Shown: positions 28,351 to 37,928, counted from the first letter of the stretch. The stretch: 64,000 nt of DNA from Brevibacillus agri (GCF_004117055.1 NZ_CP026363.1:3805001-3869000); one strand, 5' to 3'. Program-made: numbers and translations. Notes: generated by a model not told the origin, from the sequence alone.

Positions 28351-29733
28351 ATGAAACCAATTGCACTGGAACAGGCCACAATCAATGCAGAAGGACTCTT
28401 GCTGGCAGGCTCCCCGCATCTTGTCTTGTCATCCGTTCACTTTGACACCCGCCAACTGAAAGCGGGTTCTTTATTCGTGGCGCTGACTGGCGGCGTTCGG
28501 GACGGCCACGACTTTTTGCTGCAAGCAGCCGAGCAAGGAGCAGTCGCGGCGCTCGTATCCAATCAGGAAAAAATTCCTGCGGGCTTGCCCGATGAGTTCG
28601 GGCTGATTCTCGTCAACGACACGTTGCGCGGTTTTCAAAAGCTGGCAGCCGCCTATCGGAAAGACTTTTCGATCCCGCATATCGCGATTACGGGCAGCAT
28701 CGGGAAAACGACGGTGAAGGACATCGTAGCCCACGTACTCGAAGCGCGCTCCCCTGTCTACAAGACATATAAAAACTTGAACAATCATTTAGGCGTGCCG
28801 CTTTCCTTGCTACAAATGGAGCCGGAACATCAGGCCGCCGTCCTGGAGCTGGGGATGAACCACGCCGGGGAAATCGACTTGCTCGCCAGCCTGGTCAAGC
28901 CGCAAATCAGCGTGATTACGTACATTGGCGAATCGCATCTGGAGTTTTTCGGCACGCGGGAAAAAATTGCGCTCGCCAAGGCAGAGCTGCTGCCGCATAC
29001 AGCCCCGGACGGCCTCGTCCTGCTGAACAAGGATTCGGAGTACTTGCCGCGCATTGCCCACCTGTATTCCGGCGAGATCATGTACTACTCGGTCAAGGAG
29101 CCTTGTGACCTGTGGGCAGAGCAAATCGAGCCGACCGACAGCGGGACGCAGTTTGACGTCTGCTTCGCTTCTGGGGAGCGCTTTTCCGCCTTCCTCCCGC
29201 TGCACGGCAAGCATAGCGTGCTGAACGCCCTGCCAGCTGTCGCCATCGCTAGACGCCTTGGCATGAGCGCCGAGCAGATCGTCGAAGCATTGTCGACTGT
29301 CAAGCTGTCCGCCATGCGCTTTGAGCAGGTGCCCTCCAGGCACGGCGCGCTGTACATCAGCGACGCCTACAACGCCAGCCCGTCGTCGATGGAAGCTGCT
29401 GCGCGCACGTTTGCCGAGCTGTTTTTCGCCCGCAAAAAAGTGCTCGTGCTCGGCGACATGTACGAGATGGGCCCGCAAAGCGCACAGATGCACGCGGGGG
29501 TCGGCCAAGCGCTCACAGACATTGCGGACCGCATCGAGCTGCTCGTCACCGTCGGCGAAGACAGCCGCCACCTGCACGATGCCTACGGCGGCCACAAGCT
29601 GCATTTTGCCACGAAGGCCGAGGCGCTTTCCGCTCTTTTGCCGCTGCGCGACGAGCGCCACGCCTTTTTGTTCAAAGCGTCAAAAGGCATGGAGCTGTGG
29701 ACGCTGCTCTCCGATCTGGAAAATCGCGATTAA
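28351..29733 (+). CDS. murF: UDP-N-acetylmuramoyl-tripeptide--D-alanyl-D-alanine ligase (MurF)
   Basis: 460 residues from the ATG at 28351, 9 bases after AAAGGAG; a GTG two codons earlier is too close. It adds D-Ala-D-Ala to the UDP-MurNAc tripeptide, the last cytoplasmic step of peptidoglycan precursor synthesis. The ATP loop is ITGSIGKTTVKD (about 111-122), with ELGMNHAGEI and SDAYNASPSSM in the Mur ligase middle and C-terminal domains. It points toward ddl, whose product makes its substrate. In Bacillus the two are in the same direction. Confidence 0.94.
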   Translation: MKPIALEQATINAEGLLLAGSPHLVLSSVHFDTRQLKAGSLFVALTGGVRDGHDFLLQAAEQGAVAALVSNQEKIPAGLPDEFGLILVNDTLRGFQKLAAAYRKDFSIPHIAITGSIGKTTVKDIVAHVLEARSPVYKTYKNLNNHLGVPLSLLQMEPEHQAAVLELGMNHAGEIDLLASLVKPQISVITYIGESHLEFFGTREKIALAKAELLPHTAPDGLVLLNKDSEYLPRIAHLYSGEIMYYSVKEPCDLWAEQIEPTDSGTQFDVCFASGERFSAFLPLHGKHSVLNALPAVAIARRLGMSAEQIVEALSTVKLSAMRFEQVPSRHGALYISDAYNASPSSMEAAARTFAELFFARKKVLVLGDMYEMGPQSAQMHAGVGQALTDIADRIELLVTVGEDSRHLHDAYGGHKLHFATKAEALSALLPLRDERHAFLFKASKGMELWTLLSDLENRD

Positions 29734-29773
29734 AAAACAGCGCCTCTCGTCCTGTACGGGAGGCGCTGTTTCA
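29734..29773 (+). terminator. murF terminator
   Basis: AAACAGCGCCTC pairs with GAGGCGCTGTTT, beginning one base after the murF stop. The symmetric A/T flanks would also allow termination from the other strand. Confidence 0.85.
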
Positions 29774-29884
29774 TGTGCGGCAGCGGCTATGGCTCCTGCG
29801 GCTCGCAGCGTGCCGGGGGCGTGCTCGGGTCAAAAGCCCGGTGTGCCTGCTGTTCGCTTTTGGCTTTTTGCGGGCGGCGTGGCG

Positions 29885-29918
29885 AAAAAGAAAAAGGCGC
29901 TATCTGCTAGCACCTTTC
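29885..29918 (-). terminator. ddl terminator
   Basis: On the minus strand AAAGGTGCTA pairs with TAGCGCCTTT, followed by TTTCTTTTT. The stretch 29774-29884 between the two convergent terminators holds nothing recognisable. Confidence 0.8.
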
Positions 29919-29925
29919 GTTTTGC

Positions 29926-31053
29926 CTATTCCAACCCTTCCGCTTCGACGATGTTGCGCTGCTTGTCTGCGTGGCGCTCGAGCGCGAGCTGCACCAGGCG
30001 GTCAATCAGCTCGCTGTAGCTGACACCCGCTGCCTGAAACAGCATCGGGTACATGCTGAACGGCGTGAAGCCTGGCATCGTGTTCACTTCGTTGATGTAC
30101 AGTTTGTCATTTTTCTCGTCCCAGAAAAAGTCGACGCGGGAGAGCCCGGAACCATCCAGCGCCTGGAACGCTTTTTTCGCAATGTCGGCGATCCCGTCTG
30201 CGACATGCTCGGGAATGACGGCAGGAATGGACAACTCTGTGCCCGCTCCCTTGTACTTGGCTTCGTAATCGTAAAATTCCTTGGCGGCGATGATCTCGCC
30301 CACCACAGACGTCACAAGCTCCTCGTTGCCGAGTACGCCAATTTCCAGCTCCCGCGCCTGAACAAACTCTTCCACGATCAGTCTGCGGTCAAAACGGGCA
30401 GCCAGATTGAGCGCTTGCACCAGCTCCGCACGGTTTTTCGCCTTGCTGATCCCGACGCTAGAGCCCATGTTCGCTGGCTTGACAAAGCACGGATAGCCGA
30501 GTTTGCGCTCGATGTTTTCCGCGACTTCCTCGGGGTTTTTCTCCCATTGCGAGCGCAAAAGACCGACGTACTTGACCTGCGGCAAACCGACTTGGGCGAA
30601 GACGGTTTTCATCATCCATTTGTCCATGCCGACCGCGGAGGCCATGACGCCCGTGCCGACATAAGGCAGGTTGGCAAGCTCGAGCATCCCCTGAATCGTG
30701 CCGTCCTCGCCGTTTGGGCCGTGGACGACCGGAAAGATCACATCTACCTGCTGGCCGATGGAAAACAACGAAGCCGGCTTGCTCGCCGGGATGAGTTCCT
30801 GTCCCGATCCGGTTGCCTGGTTGATCGCCTGGTCGCCTGTCGTCAAGCGCAGCGCGTCGATTTTTTCCGGCAGTTGGCCTGCCAGCGCCTCTCCTTTTAC
30901 CCAGGAGCCGTCCAATTGCACGTAAATTGGCGTTACCTCGTATTTATTCGCATCCACAGCCTTCATGATCGACAAGGCTGTCCGCAAAGAAACCTCGTGC
31001 TCCGAGGATTTTCCCCCATAAATAATTCCCAGACGGATTTTTTCTGTTCCCAT
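29926..31053 (-). CDS. ddl: D-alanine--D-alanine ligase
   Basis: 375 residues from the ATG at 31053, 10 bases after AAAGGAG. ATP-grasp enzyme joining two D-alanines for cell-wall synthesis. Signatures are [18 protein letters not shown] at the N-terminus, [36 protein letters not shown], and [20 protein letters not shown] at the C-terminal magnesium site. It is convergent with murF, separated by two terminators. Confidence 0.95.
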   Translation of the reverse strand: MGTEKIRLGIIYGGKSSEHEVSLRTALSIMKAVDANKYEVTPIYVQLDGSWVKGEALAGQLPEKIDALRLTTGDQAINQATGSGQELIPASKPASLFSIGQQVDVIFPVVHGPNGEDGTIQGMLELANLPYVGTGVMASAVGMDKWMMKTVFAQVGLPQVKYVGLLRSQWEKNPEEVAENIERKLGYPCFVKPANMGSSVGISKAKNRAELVQALNLAARFDRRLIVEEFVQARELEIGVLGNEELVTSVVGEIIAAKEFYDYEAKYKGAGTELSIPAVIPEHVADGIADIAKKAFQALDGSGLSRVDFFWDEKNDKLYINEVNTMPGFTPFSMYPMLFQAAGVSYSELIDRLVQLALERHADKQRNIVEAEGLE

Positions 31054-31287
31054 CCGTGCCATGCTCCTTTCCTCTGTGGCAGGCAAAGAGTCTACCTTAG
31101 TTTCATCTCTCTCCTATGCTATGCACGCGCCCAGCATCTGCACTTTGTACCGGGCAAAAGCTCGTCATTTAGCATACACAAACCGACCGGCAAATACAAG
31201 AGAAGCAAGTATCACCCACCGCGAAACTTCGTCATATCATGGGAAGTAAAAACCCTGTCATGGAGCTATTTTGCTGGAGGGATGTCC

Positions 31288-31782
31288 ATGAGAGACTACT
31301 TGCTTTACTGTACGTATTGCTCCACGTACACGCTGCTGCACAGCTATGACAAAGACAACGGCGCCTTTTTGGGGGAGTACTCGCTCCTTCACAACGACTA
31401 CACGCGGGACAGCATCGTCCTGAACAAATTTTTGCTCGCTCACCTCGGTCACACCATCCGGCCGATTCCCTCCCAGACGGATGACTATCGGCAAATTATT
31501 TGCAACGCCTCCCATTTTCTCGAGGATGACATCGACAAATATGTGGAGGAAAGCCAGCAACGGGCGAAGTTCCGGGAGCGGAACCGCAAGAGCGAGCGCG
31601 AAATCGGCCAGGTCCAGCTCTACCTCATCGAGCATTTGCTGACCCACGAGTTGCAAACATTAAGCCAGGCCCGCGCCGCTACCCCCGCCGAAGGACAAGT
31701 CTTGCTCGGAAAAGAGCTCGGCTTCAAAAAAGCTCTCGACCTCGTCCGGCAGGTGAAAAACGACAAGCAGTTTGCGCAGTAA
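31288..31782 (+). CDS. Hypothetical protein with N-terminal Cys pair
   Basis: 164 residues from an ATG at 31288, 7 bases after GGAGG. The protein begins MRDYLLYCTYCSTYTLLHSYD, with a CTYC pair that could bind metal, has an acidic middle (HFLEDDIDKYVEESQQRAKF, a likely helix) and a helical C-terminus. I recognise no family. It ends before a bidirectional terminator. Its position between ddl and an rRNA methyltransferase gives no clue to role. Confidence 0.75.
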   Translation: MRDYLLYCTYCSTYTLLHSYDKDNGAFLGEYSLLHNDYTRDSIVLNKFLLAHLGHTIRPIPSQTDDYRQIICNASHFLEDDIDKYVEESQQRAKFRERNRKSEREIGQVQLYLIEHLLTHELQTLSQARAATPAEGQVLLGKELGFKKALDLVRQVKNDKQFAQ

Positions 31783-31858
31783 GCCTGGCAGGCTGGCGAA
31801 ATCGGCGCGCGGATGTCAGCCAGCTAGCGCGAGCAGCGACCCCATTCCACGTGAACGC

Positions 31859-31895
31859 AAAAACAGCGCCAGATACGCTTCGGCGCTGTTTTCTT
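31859..31895 (+). terminator. Bidirectional terminator between convergent genes
   Basis: AAAACAGCGCC (31860-31870) pairs with GGCGCTGTTTT (31882-31892), with T-rich sequence on the plus side and A-rich on the other. It serves the 164-residue protein gene and the rRNA methyltransferase gene. Confidence 0.82.
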
Positions 31896-31898
31896 TTT

Positions 31899-33194
31899 CT
31901 ACTTGCGATCGCGCACTTCAAAAATGGCGAACTTCAAGTAATGCGCTTCGTCGGCCCCGCTGATTTGCGGGTGGTCTTTCCCGGCTCCGCGCCACTCGAT
32001 CAGCCGCAAGATTTTTTTCGCATCGACGGCCGCTTCCTGGATCGTTTCCAAAAACAGCTCCGGCGACATATGGTACGAGCAGGAGGCAGTGACCAAAAAA
32101 CCGCCCGGACGGACGAGCTTCATCCCGTTCAGGTTGATATCCTTGTAACCGCGGCAGGCGCCTTTGACTGCGCCACGCGACTTGGCGAAAGCTGGCGGAT
32201 CGAGAATGACCACGTCCCAGCTTTTGCCCGCCTCCACGTTTTCCCGCAAATAGTCAAACGCATTGGCTACGACAAACTCGACGCGGTGCAAAAAGCCGTT
32301 CAAGGTGATGTTGCGCTTCGCCGTTTCGATGGCGTGCTCGGAGATGTCGAGCGCCGTCACTTTTTTCGCCCCGTGCTTGCAGGCGTTCAGCGTGAACGAG
32401 CCTGTATGCGTGAAGCACTCCAGCACCTCTGCCCCGTCCCAGAACGGATTTTTGACTACTTTTCCCCGCTTGTCGACGGGCATGAGCTTTTGCTCGCCAT
32501 CTGTTTCTACCTGCTGTAGTGTAATGCCGTGCTTTTCGCCCCACCCTTTCATCAATGGCGCGATCGAAGCGCGGTTTTCCCGCTGGTCGTAGAAAAATCC
32601 GGTTTTTTGCCCCTCGACGATATCCACATAGTACTTCAGACCGTTTTCCTCGATCAATACTTCACGCGGACATTCTCCGTACAGAACGCCTTTTCCTTCC
32701 GCCAGCCCTTCCAGCTTGCGCACAGGCACGTCGTTGCGCAAATAGATGCCCGTCGGCGCAAACACTTCCACGAGCGCATCGGAAATCCAGTCGATCCGCT
32801 TTTCCATGCCCAGCGAAAGAACTTGTACGACCAGCGTATCCTCGTAGCGGTCCACGATCAGCCCAGGCAAAAAATCGGCCTCGCCGTAAATGACGCGGCA
32901 GGCGCGCGGGTTGTCCACAAATCTGTCGCGAAACTGTGCAGCTTGTCTGATTTTGCGCAAGAAAAACGCATAGTCGATCGCTTCGTTCGGGTCGTAGCTC
33001 AAAATGCGCACGATCATTTGCGATGCTGGGTTGATGTAGCCTTTTGCCAAAAAGTGTCCTTTGTGGTTCGTCACTTCGACGATCTCACCCGGCACGACCT
33101 CGCCCTGAATTTCCAATACTTCCGACTGAAAAACCCACGGGTGGCCCGCTTCTAGCCGCTTTTTCCGATGCTGATTCAGTAGCACTCTCGCCAT
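31899..33194 (-). CDS. Class I SAM-dependent rRNA methyltransferase with PUA domain (RlmI/YwbD-like)
   Basis: 431 residues. An N-terminal PUA RNA-binding domain (about 1-75, HPWVFQSEVLEI) precedes a central domain and a Rossmann methyltransferase core with VLECFTHTGSFTLNACKHGA (SAM motif I, about 258-277), ALDISEHAIETAKRN and the catalytic-site motif DPPAFAKSR. The closest described activities are 23S rRNA m5C methylation (RlmI, C1962), but the exact base here is not certain. A segment of about 35 residues (around 217-253) separates the GQKTGFFYDQREN motif from motif I and looks longer than in enterobacterial RlmI. Confidence 0.88.
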   Translation of the reverse strand: MARVLLNQHRKKRLEAGHPWVFQSEVLEIQGEVVPGEIVEVTNHKGHFLAKGYINPASQMIVRILSYDPNEAIDYAFFLRKIRQAAQFRDRFVDNPRACRVIYGEADFLPGLIVDRYEDTLVVQVLSLGMEKRIDWISDALVEVFAPTGIYLRNDVPVRKLEGLAEGKGVLYGECPREVLIEENGLKYYVDIVEGQKTGFFYDQRENRASIAPLMKGWGEKHGITLQQVETDGEQKLMPVDKRGKVVKNPFWDGAEVLECFTHTGSFTLNACKHGAKKVTALDISEHAIETAKRNITLNGFLHRVEFVVANAFDYLRENVEAGKSWDVVILDPPAFAKSRGAVKGACRGYKDINLNGMKLVRPGGFLVTASCSYHMSPELFLETIQEAAVDAKKILRLIEWRGAGKDHPQISGADEAHYLKFAIFEVRDRK

Positions 33195-33330
33195 GCAGTC
33201 AGTCCTCTCCTTGTCATGCTTGCCCCTGTACAGGCATAGCGTTATAGTAACTTCCTTTACGGTTGGCCCCGCGTTTTTAACGGCCAGCCTCGCTTGCTAT
33301 TGTAATCAAGAAGGAGGAACCCAACTTGTG

Positions 33331-34302
33331 ATGTTCTCCATCCTCGCCCCGTTTACGCTCGGGCTCTGTTTTTTTCTGCTTGGTATGTATGCGATGCGGA
33401 CCGGCTTTCAAAATCTGGCAGGCAAAAAAATGGAAGAATGGATGTCGCGCTTCACCCGCACGCCCTACCATAGCTTCTGGGTCGGACTGATCGCCACGTT
33501 TGTCCTGCAAAGCTCCAGCGCCGTAACCGTCCTGACCATCGGCCTGACCAATGCGGGCATCATCCAGTTCGCCCAGACAGTCGGCATCATCCTCGGGACC
33601 AATCTGGGCACAACGGTGACGACAGAGCTGGTCGCATTGAAACTGGAGTCGTTTGCCATCCCGATGTTGCTCGTCGGCGTGGCTCTCTGGCTGATGCCCC
33701 GCCCGAACGTTCGCTGCACAGGGCTTGTCATTGCGGGCTTCGGCCTGATCTTCCTCGGGATTGATACGTTGAAGCTGATGGCAAAGCCGTTGGAACAGTC
33801 CGAGACGTTCCGCTCCCTTTTCCTGGAAAGCAGCCACTCCATCTGGATCGGGCTTGTCACCGGGATCATTTTCACCGCGCTCATCCACAGCGGATCAGCG
33901 ACGACCGTCATTACGATGGGGCTGCTCACCCATCAGATTTTGTCCATGGAGACAGCGCTTGCCATCGTGCTTGGGGCCAATATCGGCACATGCTTCACCG
34001 CTGTCATTGCCGCGATCGGAACGAATACGGCCTCGAAGCAGGTTGCCTGGTGCCATACGCTCTTCAACGTCGCAGGCGCGATTGTCTTTTTGCCTTTTTT
34101 ATCCCAGCTTGCCCAGGTCAGCGCCTTTTTAACGGCAAGCCCTTCGATGCAAATCGCCCATTCGCAGACGCTCTTCAATCTGATCTGCTCCATGGCCGCC
34201 TTGCCGTTTGTGCCCCAGATTGCCCGCTTCATCCAGTGGATCATTCCAGATAAGCGGCAGCCGCCTACACCGACCGTATGGCTTAAAAAGAAAACGGGAT
34301 GA
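33331..34302 (+). CDS. Na/Pi cotransporter family protein (YqeW-like)
   Basis: 323 residues, about eight membrane helices in two inverted repeats. The paired substrate motifs are FVLQSSSAVTVLTIG (about 60-74) and ALIHSGSATTVITMG (about 178-192), the NptA/PNaS signature. A likely sodium-dependent phosphate importer without the C-terminal PhoU domain. The start may be this ATG or the GTG one codon earlier (33328), which is better spaced from AAGGAGG. In Bacillus, yqeW lies next to mtaB and rpsU; here it is on the opposite strand in an enlarged block. Confidence 0.88.
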   Translation: MFSILAPFTLGLCFFLLGMYAMRTGFQNLAGKKMEEWMSRFTRTPYHSFWVGLIATFVLQSSSAVTVLTIGLTNAGIIQFAQTVGIILGTNLGTTVTTELVALKLESFAIPMLLVGVALWLMPRPNVRCTGLVIAGFGLIFLGIDTLKLMAKPLEQSETFRSLFLESSHSIWIGLVTGIIFTALIHSGSATTVITMGLLTHQILSMETALAIVLGANIGTCFTAVIAAIGTNTASKQVAWCHTLFNVAGAIVFLPFLSQLAQVSAFLTASPSMQIAHSQTLFNLICSMAALPFVPQIARFIQWIIPDKRQPPTPTVWLKKKTG

Positions 34303-34948
34303 GGTAGAGCGAGGTGACGACGCCCGCAACGATCATCGCGACGCTCGAAGCCGCTGTCTGGACAGGGGAAATCCGGTTCAAGCTGGCTGTTCCAATCGCA
34401 TGCGCGCTCGTTCCCACGGCGATCCCGATTGCCCAGTCATCTGTAATCCGGCCCCATTTGAGGACAGGTCGCGCGATCATCACTCCGACCATGCCTGTCA
34501 GTGCGGTAAAAAAGGCAGCGAGAGCAGGCACTCCGCCAATCGAGGCAGCCAGCTCCAACGCAATCGGCGTCGTGACCGATTTGCTCAGCATGCTTTTCAG
34601 CAGCATATCGTCTGAGCCAAAGCACCAGTGGATCGCATACACAGACGCAATCGCCACGGCACACCCCGCGCAGACTCCGAGCAAAACGCCGCGCCAGATG
34701 TGGGCAAACTCTCTGATTTGTCTGGCGAGCGGAACCGCCAACGCGACGGTAGCCGGACCGAGCCAGAACGAAATCCACTGTCCTCCGGCAGAAAAAGCTT
34801 CCCAGTCACCGCTTGCGGCCCACCAGATGACCCAGACGAGCACGACCGCCACAATCAGCGGCTGCAAGCGGGGAAAGCGGGCGTTGACCAGCATCGCCCC
34901 GCGATAGCCCGCCAGCGTGACCAGGATCGCGAACCATTGGCTAAGCAT
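34283..34948 (-). CDS. lrgB: LrgB/CidB family membrane protein
   Basis: 221 residues from the ATG at 34948, 7 bases after AAGGAGG. Multiple membrane helices with the family motifs KSMLSKSVTTPIALELA and GIAVGTSAHAIGTA. Partner of LrgA. The pair was first described as controlling murein hydrolase activity and is also implicated in pyruvate transport in some Firmicutes. It overlaps lrgA by 8 bases. Its 3-prime end overlaps the convergent Na/Pi gene by 20 bases. Confidence 0.88.
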   Translation of the reverse strand: MLSQWFAILVTLAGYRGAMLVNARFPRLQPLIVAVVLVWVIWWAASGDWEAFSAGGQWISFWLGPATVALAVPLARQIREFAHIWRGVLLGVCAGCAVAIASVYAIHWCFGSDDMLLKSMLSKSVTTPIALELAASIGGVPALAAFFTALTGMVGVMIARPVLKWGRITDDWAIGIAVGTSAHAIGTASLNRISPVQTAASSVAMIVAGVVTSLYLIPFSF

Positions 34949-35339
34949 CCAGCGTCCTCCTTCCTTCCGGCACGGAAGCTTGCGTCTTCTTCTGCTGCTG
35001 GCGGCGCAAATAGCTCTGGACGACACGGCCAGTCACGAGCATGACGAGCATCGGCGCTACAATCATCGACAGCGCAATCGACCATGGAGCCTGGGCAAAC
35101 AAATTCAAATAGCTGGCCACCCCGACGATAATCGGAACGAAAAACAGCATCATGTGGCGAACGAGAAACGTGCTCGCCCGCTCTACCCACTCCATCCGAA
35201 CCCAGCCCGTGACAAGCCCCAGCGTCAACAAGAGCATCCCGACCAGGTTGCCAGGCAAAGGGATATGCAGCCACTTGCTCGCAAGCACCCCCACTCCATA
35301 AAAAGCAAGAAGAATACCGATCCCCGTGACCATTTTCAT
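34941..35339 (-). CDS. lrgA: LrgA/CidA family holin-like membrane protein
   Basis: 132 residues from the ATG at 35339, 8 bases after GAGGGG. A longer frame starts at 35396 but that lies beside the deoC terminator. Four helices, with LHIPLPGNLVGMLLLTLGL as the LrgA signature. It is likely membrane partner of LrgB and the first gene of a two-gene operon. The role (lysis control or pyruvate movement) cannot be told from sequence. Confidence 0.87.
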   Translation of the reverse strand: MKMVTGIGILLAFYGVGVLASKWLHIPLPGNLVGMLLLTLGLVTGWVRMEWVERASTFLVRHMMLFFVPIIVGVASYLNLFAQAPWSIALSMIVAPMLVMLVTGRVVQSYLRRQQQKKTQASVPEGRRTLDA

Positions 35340-35404
35340 CTGCCACACCCCTCTCCCGCTTTCTCCTCTCGTCTTCTTTTGTTTCGGTCGTTTCATGCAA
35401 AAAA

Positions 35405-35441
35405 AGTAGGAAAAAGCCCGGCCTTACTTGGCCAGGCTTTG
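35405..35441 (-). terminator. deoC terminator
   Basis: On the minus strand AAAGCCTGGCC (35440-35430) pairs with GGCCGGGCTTT (35423-35413), followed by a T-rich run. Confidence 0.85.
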
Positions 35442-35451
35442 CTTGTGCATG

Positions 35452-36117
35452 CTAGTATCCGCTGCCTGTTGCTTTTGCGCCCGTCACAATCGAAATGCCG
35501 GAGCTTGTACCGATACGGCTCGCCCCTGCCTCGATCATCGCGAGAGCTGCCTCGCCGTCGCGCACGCCGCCGGATGCTTTTACCCCGATATCAGGGCCGA
35601 CGGTTTTGCGCATCAAAGCAATGTCTTCTACCGTTGCTCCACCTGGTCCAAAGCCGGTGGACGTTTTCACGTAATCCGCGCCTGCTTCCACGCAGAGCTT
35701 GCACGCGATTTCTTTTTCCTGGTCCGTGAGAAGACCTGTCTCCAAAATCACTTTCACAAGCACGTCTCCCGCCGCTTGCTTCACGGCAGCCACATCCTGC
35801 TTCACGGTTTCCAGGTCACCGGATTTCAGGGCGCCGACGTTCAGCACCATATCGACTTCTGTTGCGCCGTTGGCAATCGCGTCGCGCGTTTCCGCCACTT
35901 TTGCCGCCGTCGTGTTCGCTCCCAGAGGGAAGCCGATCACGGTGCACACTTTCACATCTGTACCCGCCAACAGCTCGGCAGAACGCTTCACCCAGTATGG
36001 ATTGACGCACACAGACATGAAATCGTGCTCTTTCGCTTCCGCGCAGAGCTTGTCGATCATCTCCTGCGTAGCTTCCGGCTTCAAAAGGGTATGGTCGATA
36101 AATTTGTTCAATTGCAT
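35452..36117 (-). CDS. deoC: Deoxyribose-phosphate aldolase
   Basis: 221 residues. Splits 2-deoxyribose-5-phosphate to glyceraldehyde-3-phosphate and acetaldehyde in deoxynucleoside breakdown. The Schiff-base lysine is Lys151 in [15 protein letters not shown], with Lys180 in [10 protein letters not shown] and Asp89 in EVDMVLN completing the active site. It follows the Nudix gene by 3 bases, so the mtaB-Nudix-deoC genes form one transcript that ends at the terminator. Confidence 0.96.
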   Translation of the reverse strand: MQLNKFIDHTLLKPEATQEMIDKLCAEAKEHDFMSVCVNPYWVKRSAELLAGTDVKVCTVIGFPLGANTTAAKVAETRDAIANGATEVDMVLNVGALKSGDLETVKQDVAAVKQAAGDVLVKVILETGLLTDQEKEIACKLCVEAGADYVKTSTGFGPGGATVEDIALMRKTVGPDIGVKASGGVRDGEAALAMIEAGASRIGTSSGISIVTGAKATGSGY

Positions 36118-36120
36118 AAA

Positions 36121-36549
36121 CTACACCTCAATCCCGAGTTTTTGGAAGGCAAGGCGAAAAATGTCGTCGTTGTTCCGGTATCCGCGCTGCAGTTGCAGCT
36201 CCCAGGCCTCTTTGGCAGGATGCCAATGAACATCGTTGATTTCTTCCAGTTGCACTGTAATCTCTGTATTGTAGGCTTCCACCAGATAATAGTGGACTTC
36301 CTTGTCGACGGACTCCCCCGTCACCGGATGCGTGTAGACGTAGGTAATCATGTCCAGCTTGGCGTCGAGACGCCCTGCGACTCCTGTCTCCTCCAACACT
36401 TCACGCAAAGCGGTTTCTTCAATCGTCTCGCCGATTTCCTGCTTGCCTTTTGCCAGCGTGACTTTGCCATAGCGGTCTTCGATCAAAAGAAGCATGTGCT
36501 GTCCGTCTTGCAACTGATAGACTACGCCTCCTGCCGATATCTCCTTCAT
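36121..36549 (-). CDS. Nudix hydrolase
   Basis: 142 residues with a complete Nudix box from Gly35 to Val57 (G-x5-E-x7-REVLEETGV). Family members hydrolyse nucleoside diphosphates linked to another group; substrate not predictable here. The ATG overlaps the stop of mtaB by 4 bases and deoC follows closely, which hints at a role in nucleotide salvage or housecleaning. Confidence 0.92.
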   Translation of the reverse strand: MKEISAGGVVYQLQDGQHMLLLIEDRYGKVTLAKGKQEIGETIEETALREVLEETGVAGRLDAKLDMITYVYTHPVTGESVDKEVHYYLVEAYNTEITVQLEEINDVHWHPAKEAWELQLQRGYRNNDDIFRLAFQKLGIEV

Positions 36550-37904
36550 ATGGCTCGCTCCTTCAAATAAGGCAGCAGCTCCGTCTCAACGACGCGGACA
36601 AAAGTCCCTTGGCAATATTCAGAGCCTGGTTTGTCCAGTCTGACCTTGCAAATTTTTCCGATCATGCTCTCGTCGCCAGGGAACACGACGTTCAGGTAGT
36701 TGTCGGAGTAGCCCATCAACAGGCCGCTGTCCGGCGCATCTTTGAACGGGCGCTCTGGAATCACTTCCAGCACGTCGCCGACGAATTGCTTGGAGTACGC
36801 CATGGTCAGCTCCTGGTTCAGCTCAAGCAATTTCGTTACGCGCTCGTGTTTTTCCTCTTCCGGAATCTGATCGGTCATCCGGGCGGCTGGCGTACCTGTC
36901 CGCATCGAGTACGGGAATACGTGCAGCTCCGCAAAGCCGATTTTTTTGATGAAGTTGTAGCCGTTCATGAACTGCTCCTCGGTCTCGCCCGGGAAGCCGA
37001 CAATGACGTCTGTGGTGATCGCCGCACCCGGCAGCGCTTCACGCACTTTCACCATTTTTTCGTAAAACTCAGCCGTTGTGTACTTGCGGCGCATGCGCTT
37101 CAACACTTCGTCGTCGCCCGCCTGCAGCGGCACGTGCAGATGGCGTACGACGCGGTCGGAATTGTTGATGACTTCGATGACTTCATCGGTAATCTGGCTC
37201 GCCTCGATCGAGCTGATGCGGATGCGCTTGAGCCCATCCACCTGATGCAAGTCGACCAGCAACTTGGCCAGGTTGTAGTCTTCCAGGTCTTCGCCGTATC
37301 CGCCTGTATGAATCCCGGTCAGAACGATTTCCAGGTAGCCTGCTTCCACCAGCTTTTTCGCCTGCTCGACAACGCTCTCCGGCTTGCGGGAGCGCATCAG
37401 GCCGCGCGCCCACGGAATGATGCAAAACGTGCAAAAGTTGTTGCAGCCTTCCTGAATTTTCAGCGAGGCGCGGGTTCTGTCCGTGAAGTTCGGGACGTCC
37501 AGCTCCTCAAACTCGCGAGCTTTCATGATGTTGCCAACCGCGTTGATCGGCTTGCGCTCGGCTTGAATTTGCTTGACGTATTCGGTCAGCTTCTCGCGGC
37601 CTTGCGTTCCCACGACGATATCCACGCCCGGGATTTGCGCGATCTCGCTGGGAGATGTTTGCGCATAGCAGCCGGTTACCGCGACAATCGCGTCCGGGTT
37701 GCGGCGAATCGCGCGGCGGATGACTTGACGGCTCTTTTTATCACCTGTATTCGTAACGGTACAAGTATTAATCACGTAAACATCGGCGTCGTCCTGTTCA
37801 AAGTCGACTCGCTCGTAGCCTTCTGCCTTGAACAGTTGCCAGATCGCCTCTGTCTCATAGCTGTTCACTTTGCAGCCTAATGTATGAAAAGCAACGGTAG
37901 ACAT
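36546..37904 (-). CDS. mtaB: tRNA N6-threonylcarbamoyladenosine(37) methylthiotransferase MtaB
   Basis: 452 residues from the ATG at 37904, 7 bases after GGAGG (the ATG at 37910 is too close). Converts t6A37 to ms2t6A37 in tRNAs reading ANN codons. The N-terminal UPF0004 domain has three cysteines (TLGCKVN, NTCTVTN, TGCYAQ) for one iron-sulfur cluster. The radical-SAM motif is EGCNNFCTFCIIPW (about 147-160), and a C-terminal TRAM domain ends the protein. Last of the conserved hrcA cluster genes. Confidence 0.95.
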   Translation of the reverse strand: MSTVAFHTLGCKVNSYETEAIWQLFKAEGYERVDFEQDDADVYVINTCTVTNTGDKKSRQVIRRAIRRNPDAIVAVTGCYAQTSPSEIAQIPGVDIVVGTQGREKLTEYVKQIQAERKPINAVGNIMKAREFEELDVPNFTDRTRASLKIQEGCNNFCTFCIIPWARGLMRSRKPESVVEQAKKLVEAGYLEIVLTGIHTGGYGEDLEDYNLAKLLVDLHQVDGLKRIRISSIEASQITDEVIEVINNSDRVVRHLHVPLQAGDDEVLKRMRRKYTTAEFYEKMVKVREALPGAAITTDVIVGFPGETEEQFMNGYNFIKKIGFAELHVFPYSMRTGTPAARMTDQIPEEEKHERVTKLLELNQELTMAYSKQFVGDVLEVIPERPFKDAPDSGLLMGYSDNYLNVVFPGDESMIGKICKVRLDKPGSEYCQGTFVRVVETELLPYLKERAI

Positions 37905-37928
37905 TGCCATTCCTCCTTTCGCTTGCGC

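Noticed and set aside
29971..31287. Long upstream extension of the 164-residue plus-strand protein
   Set aside because: This part is antisense to ddl. The GGAGG site and ATG at 31288 define the real start.
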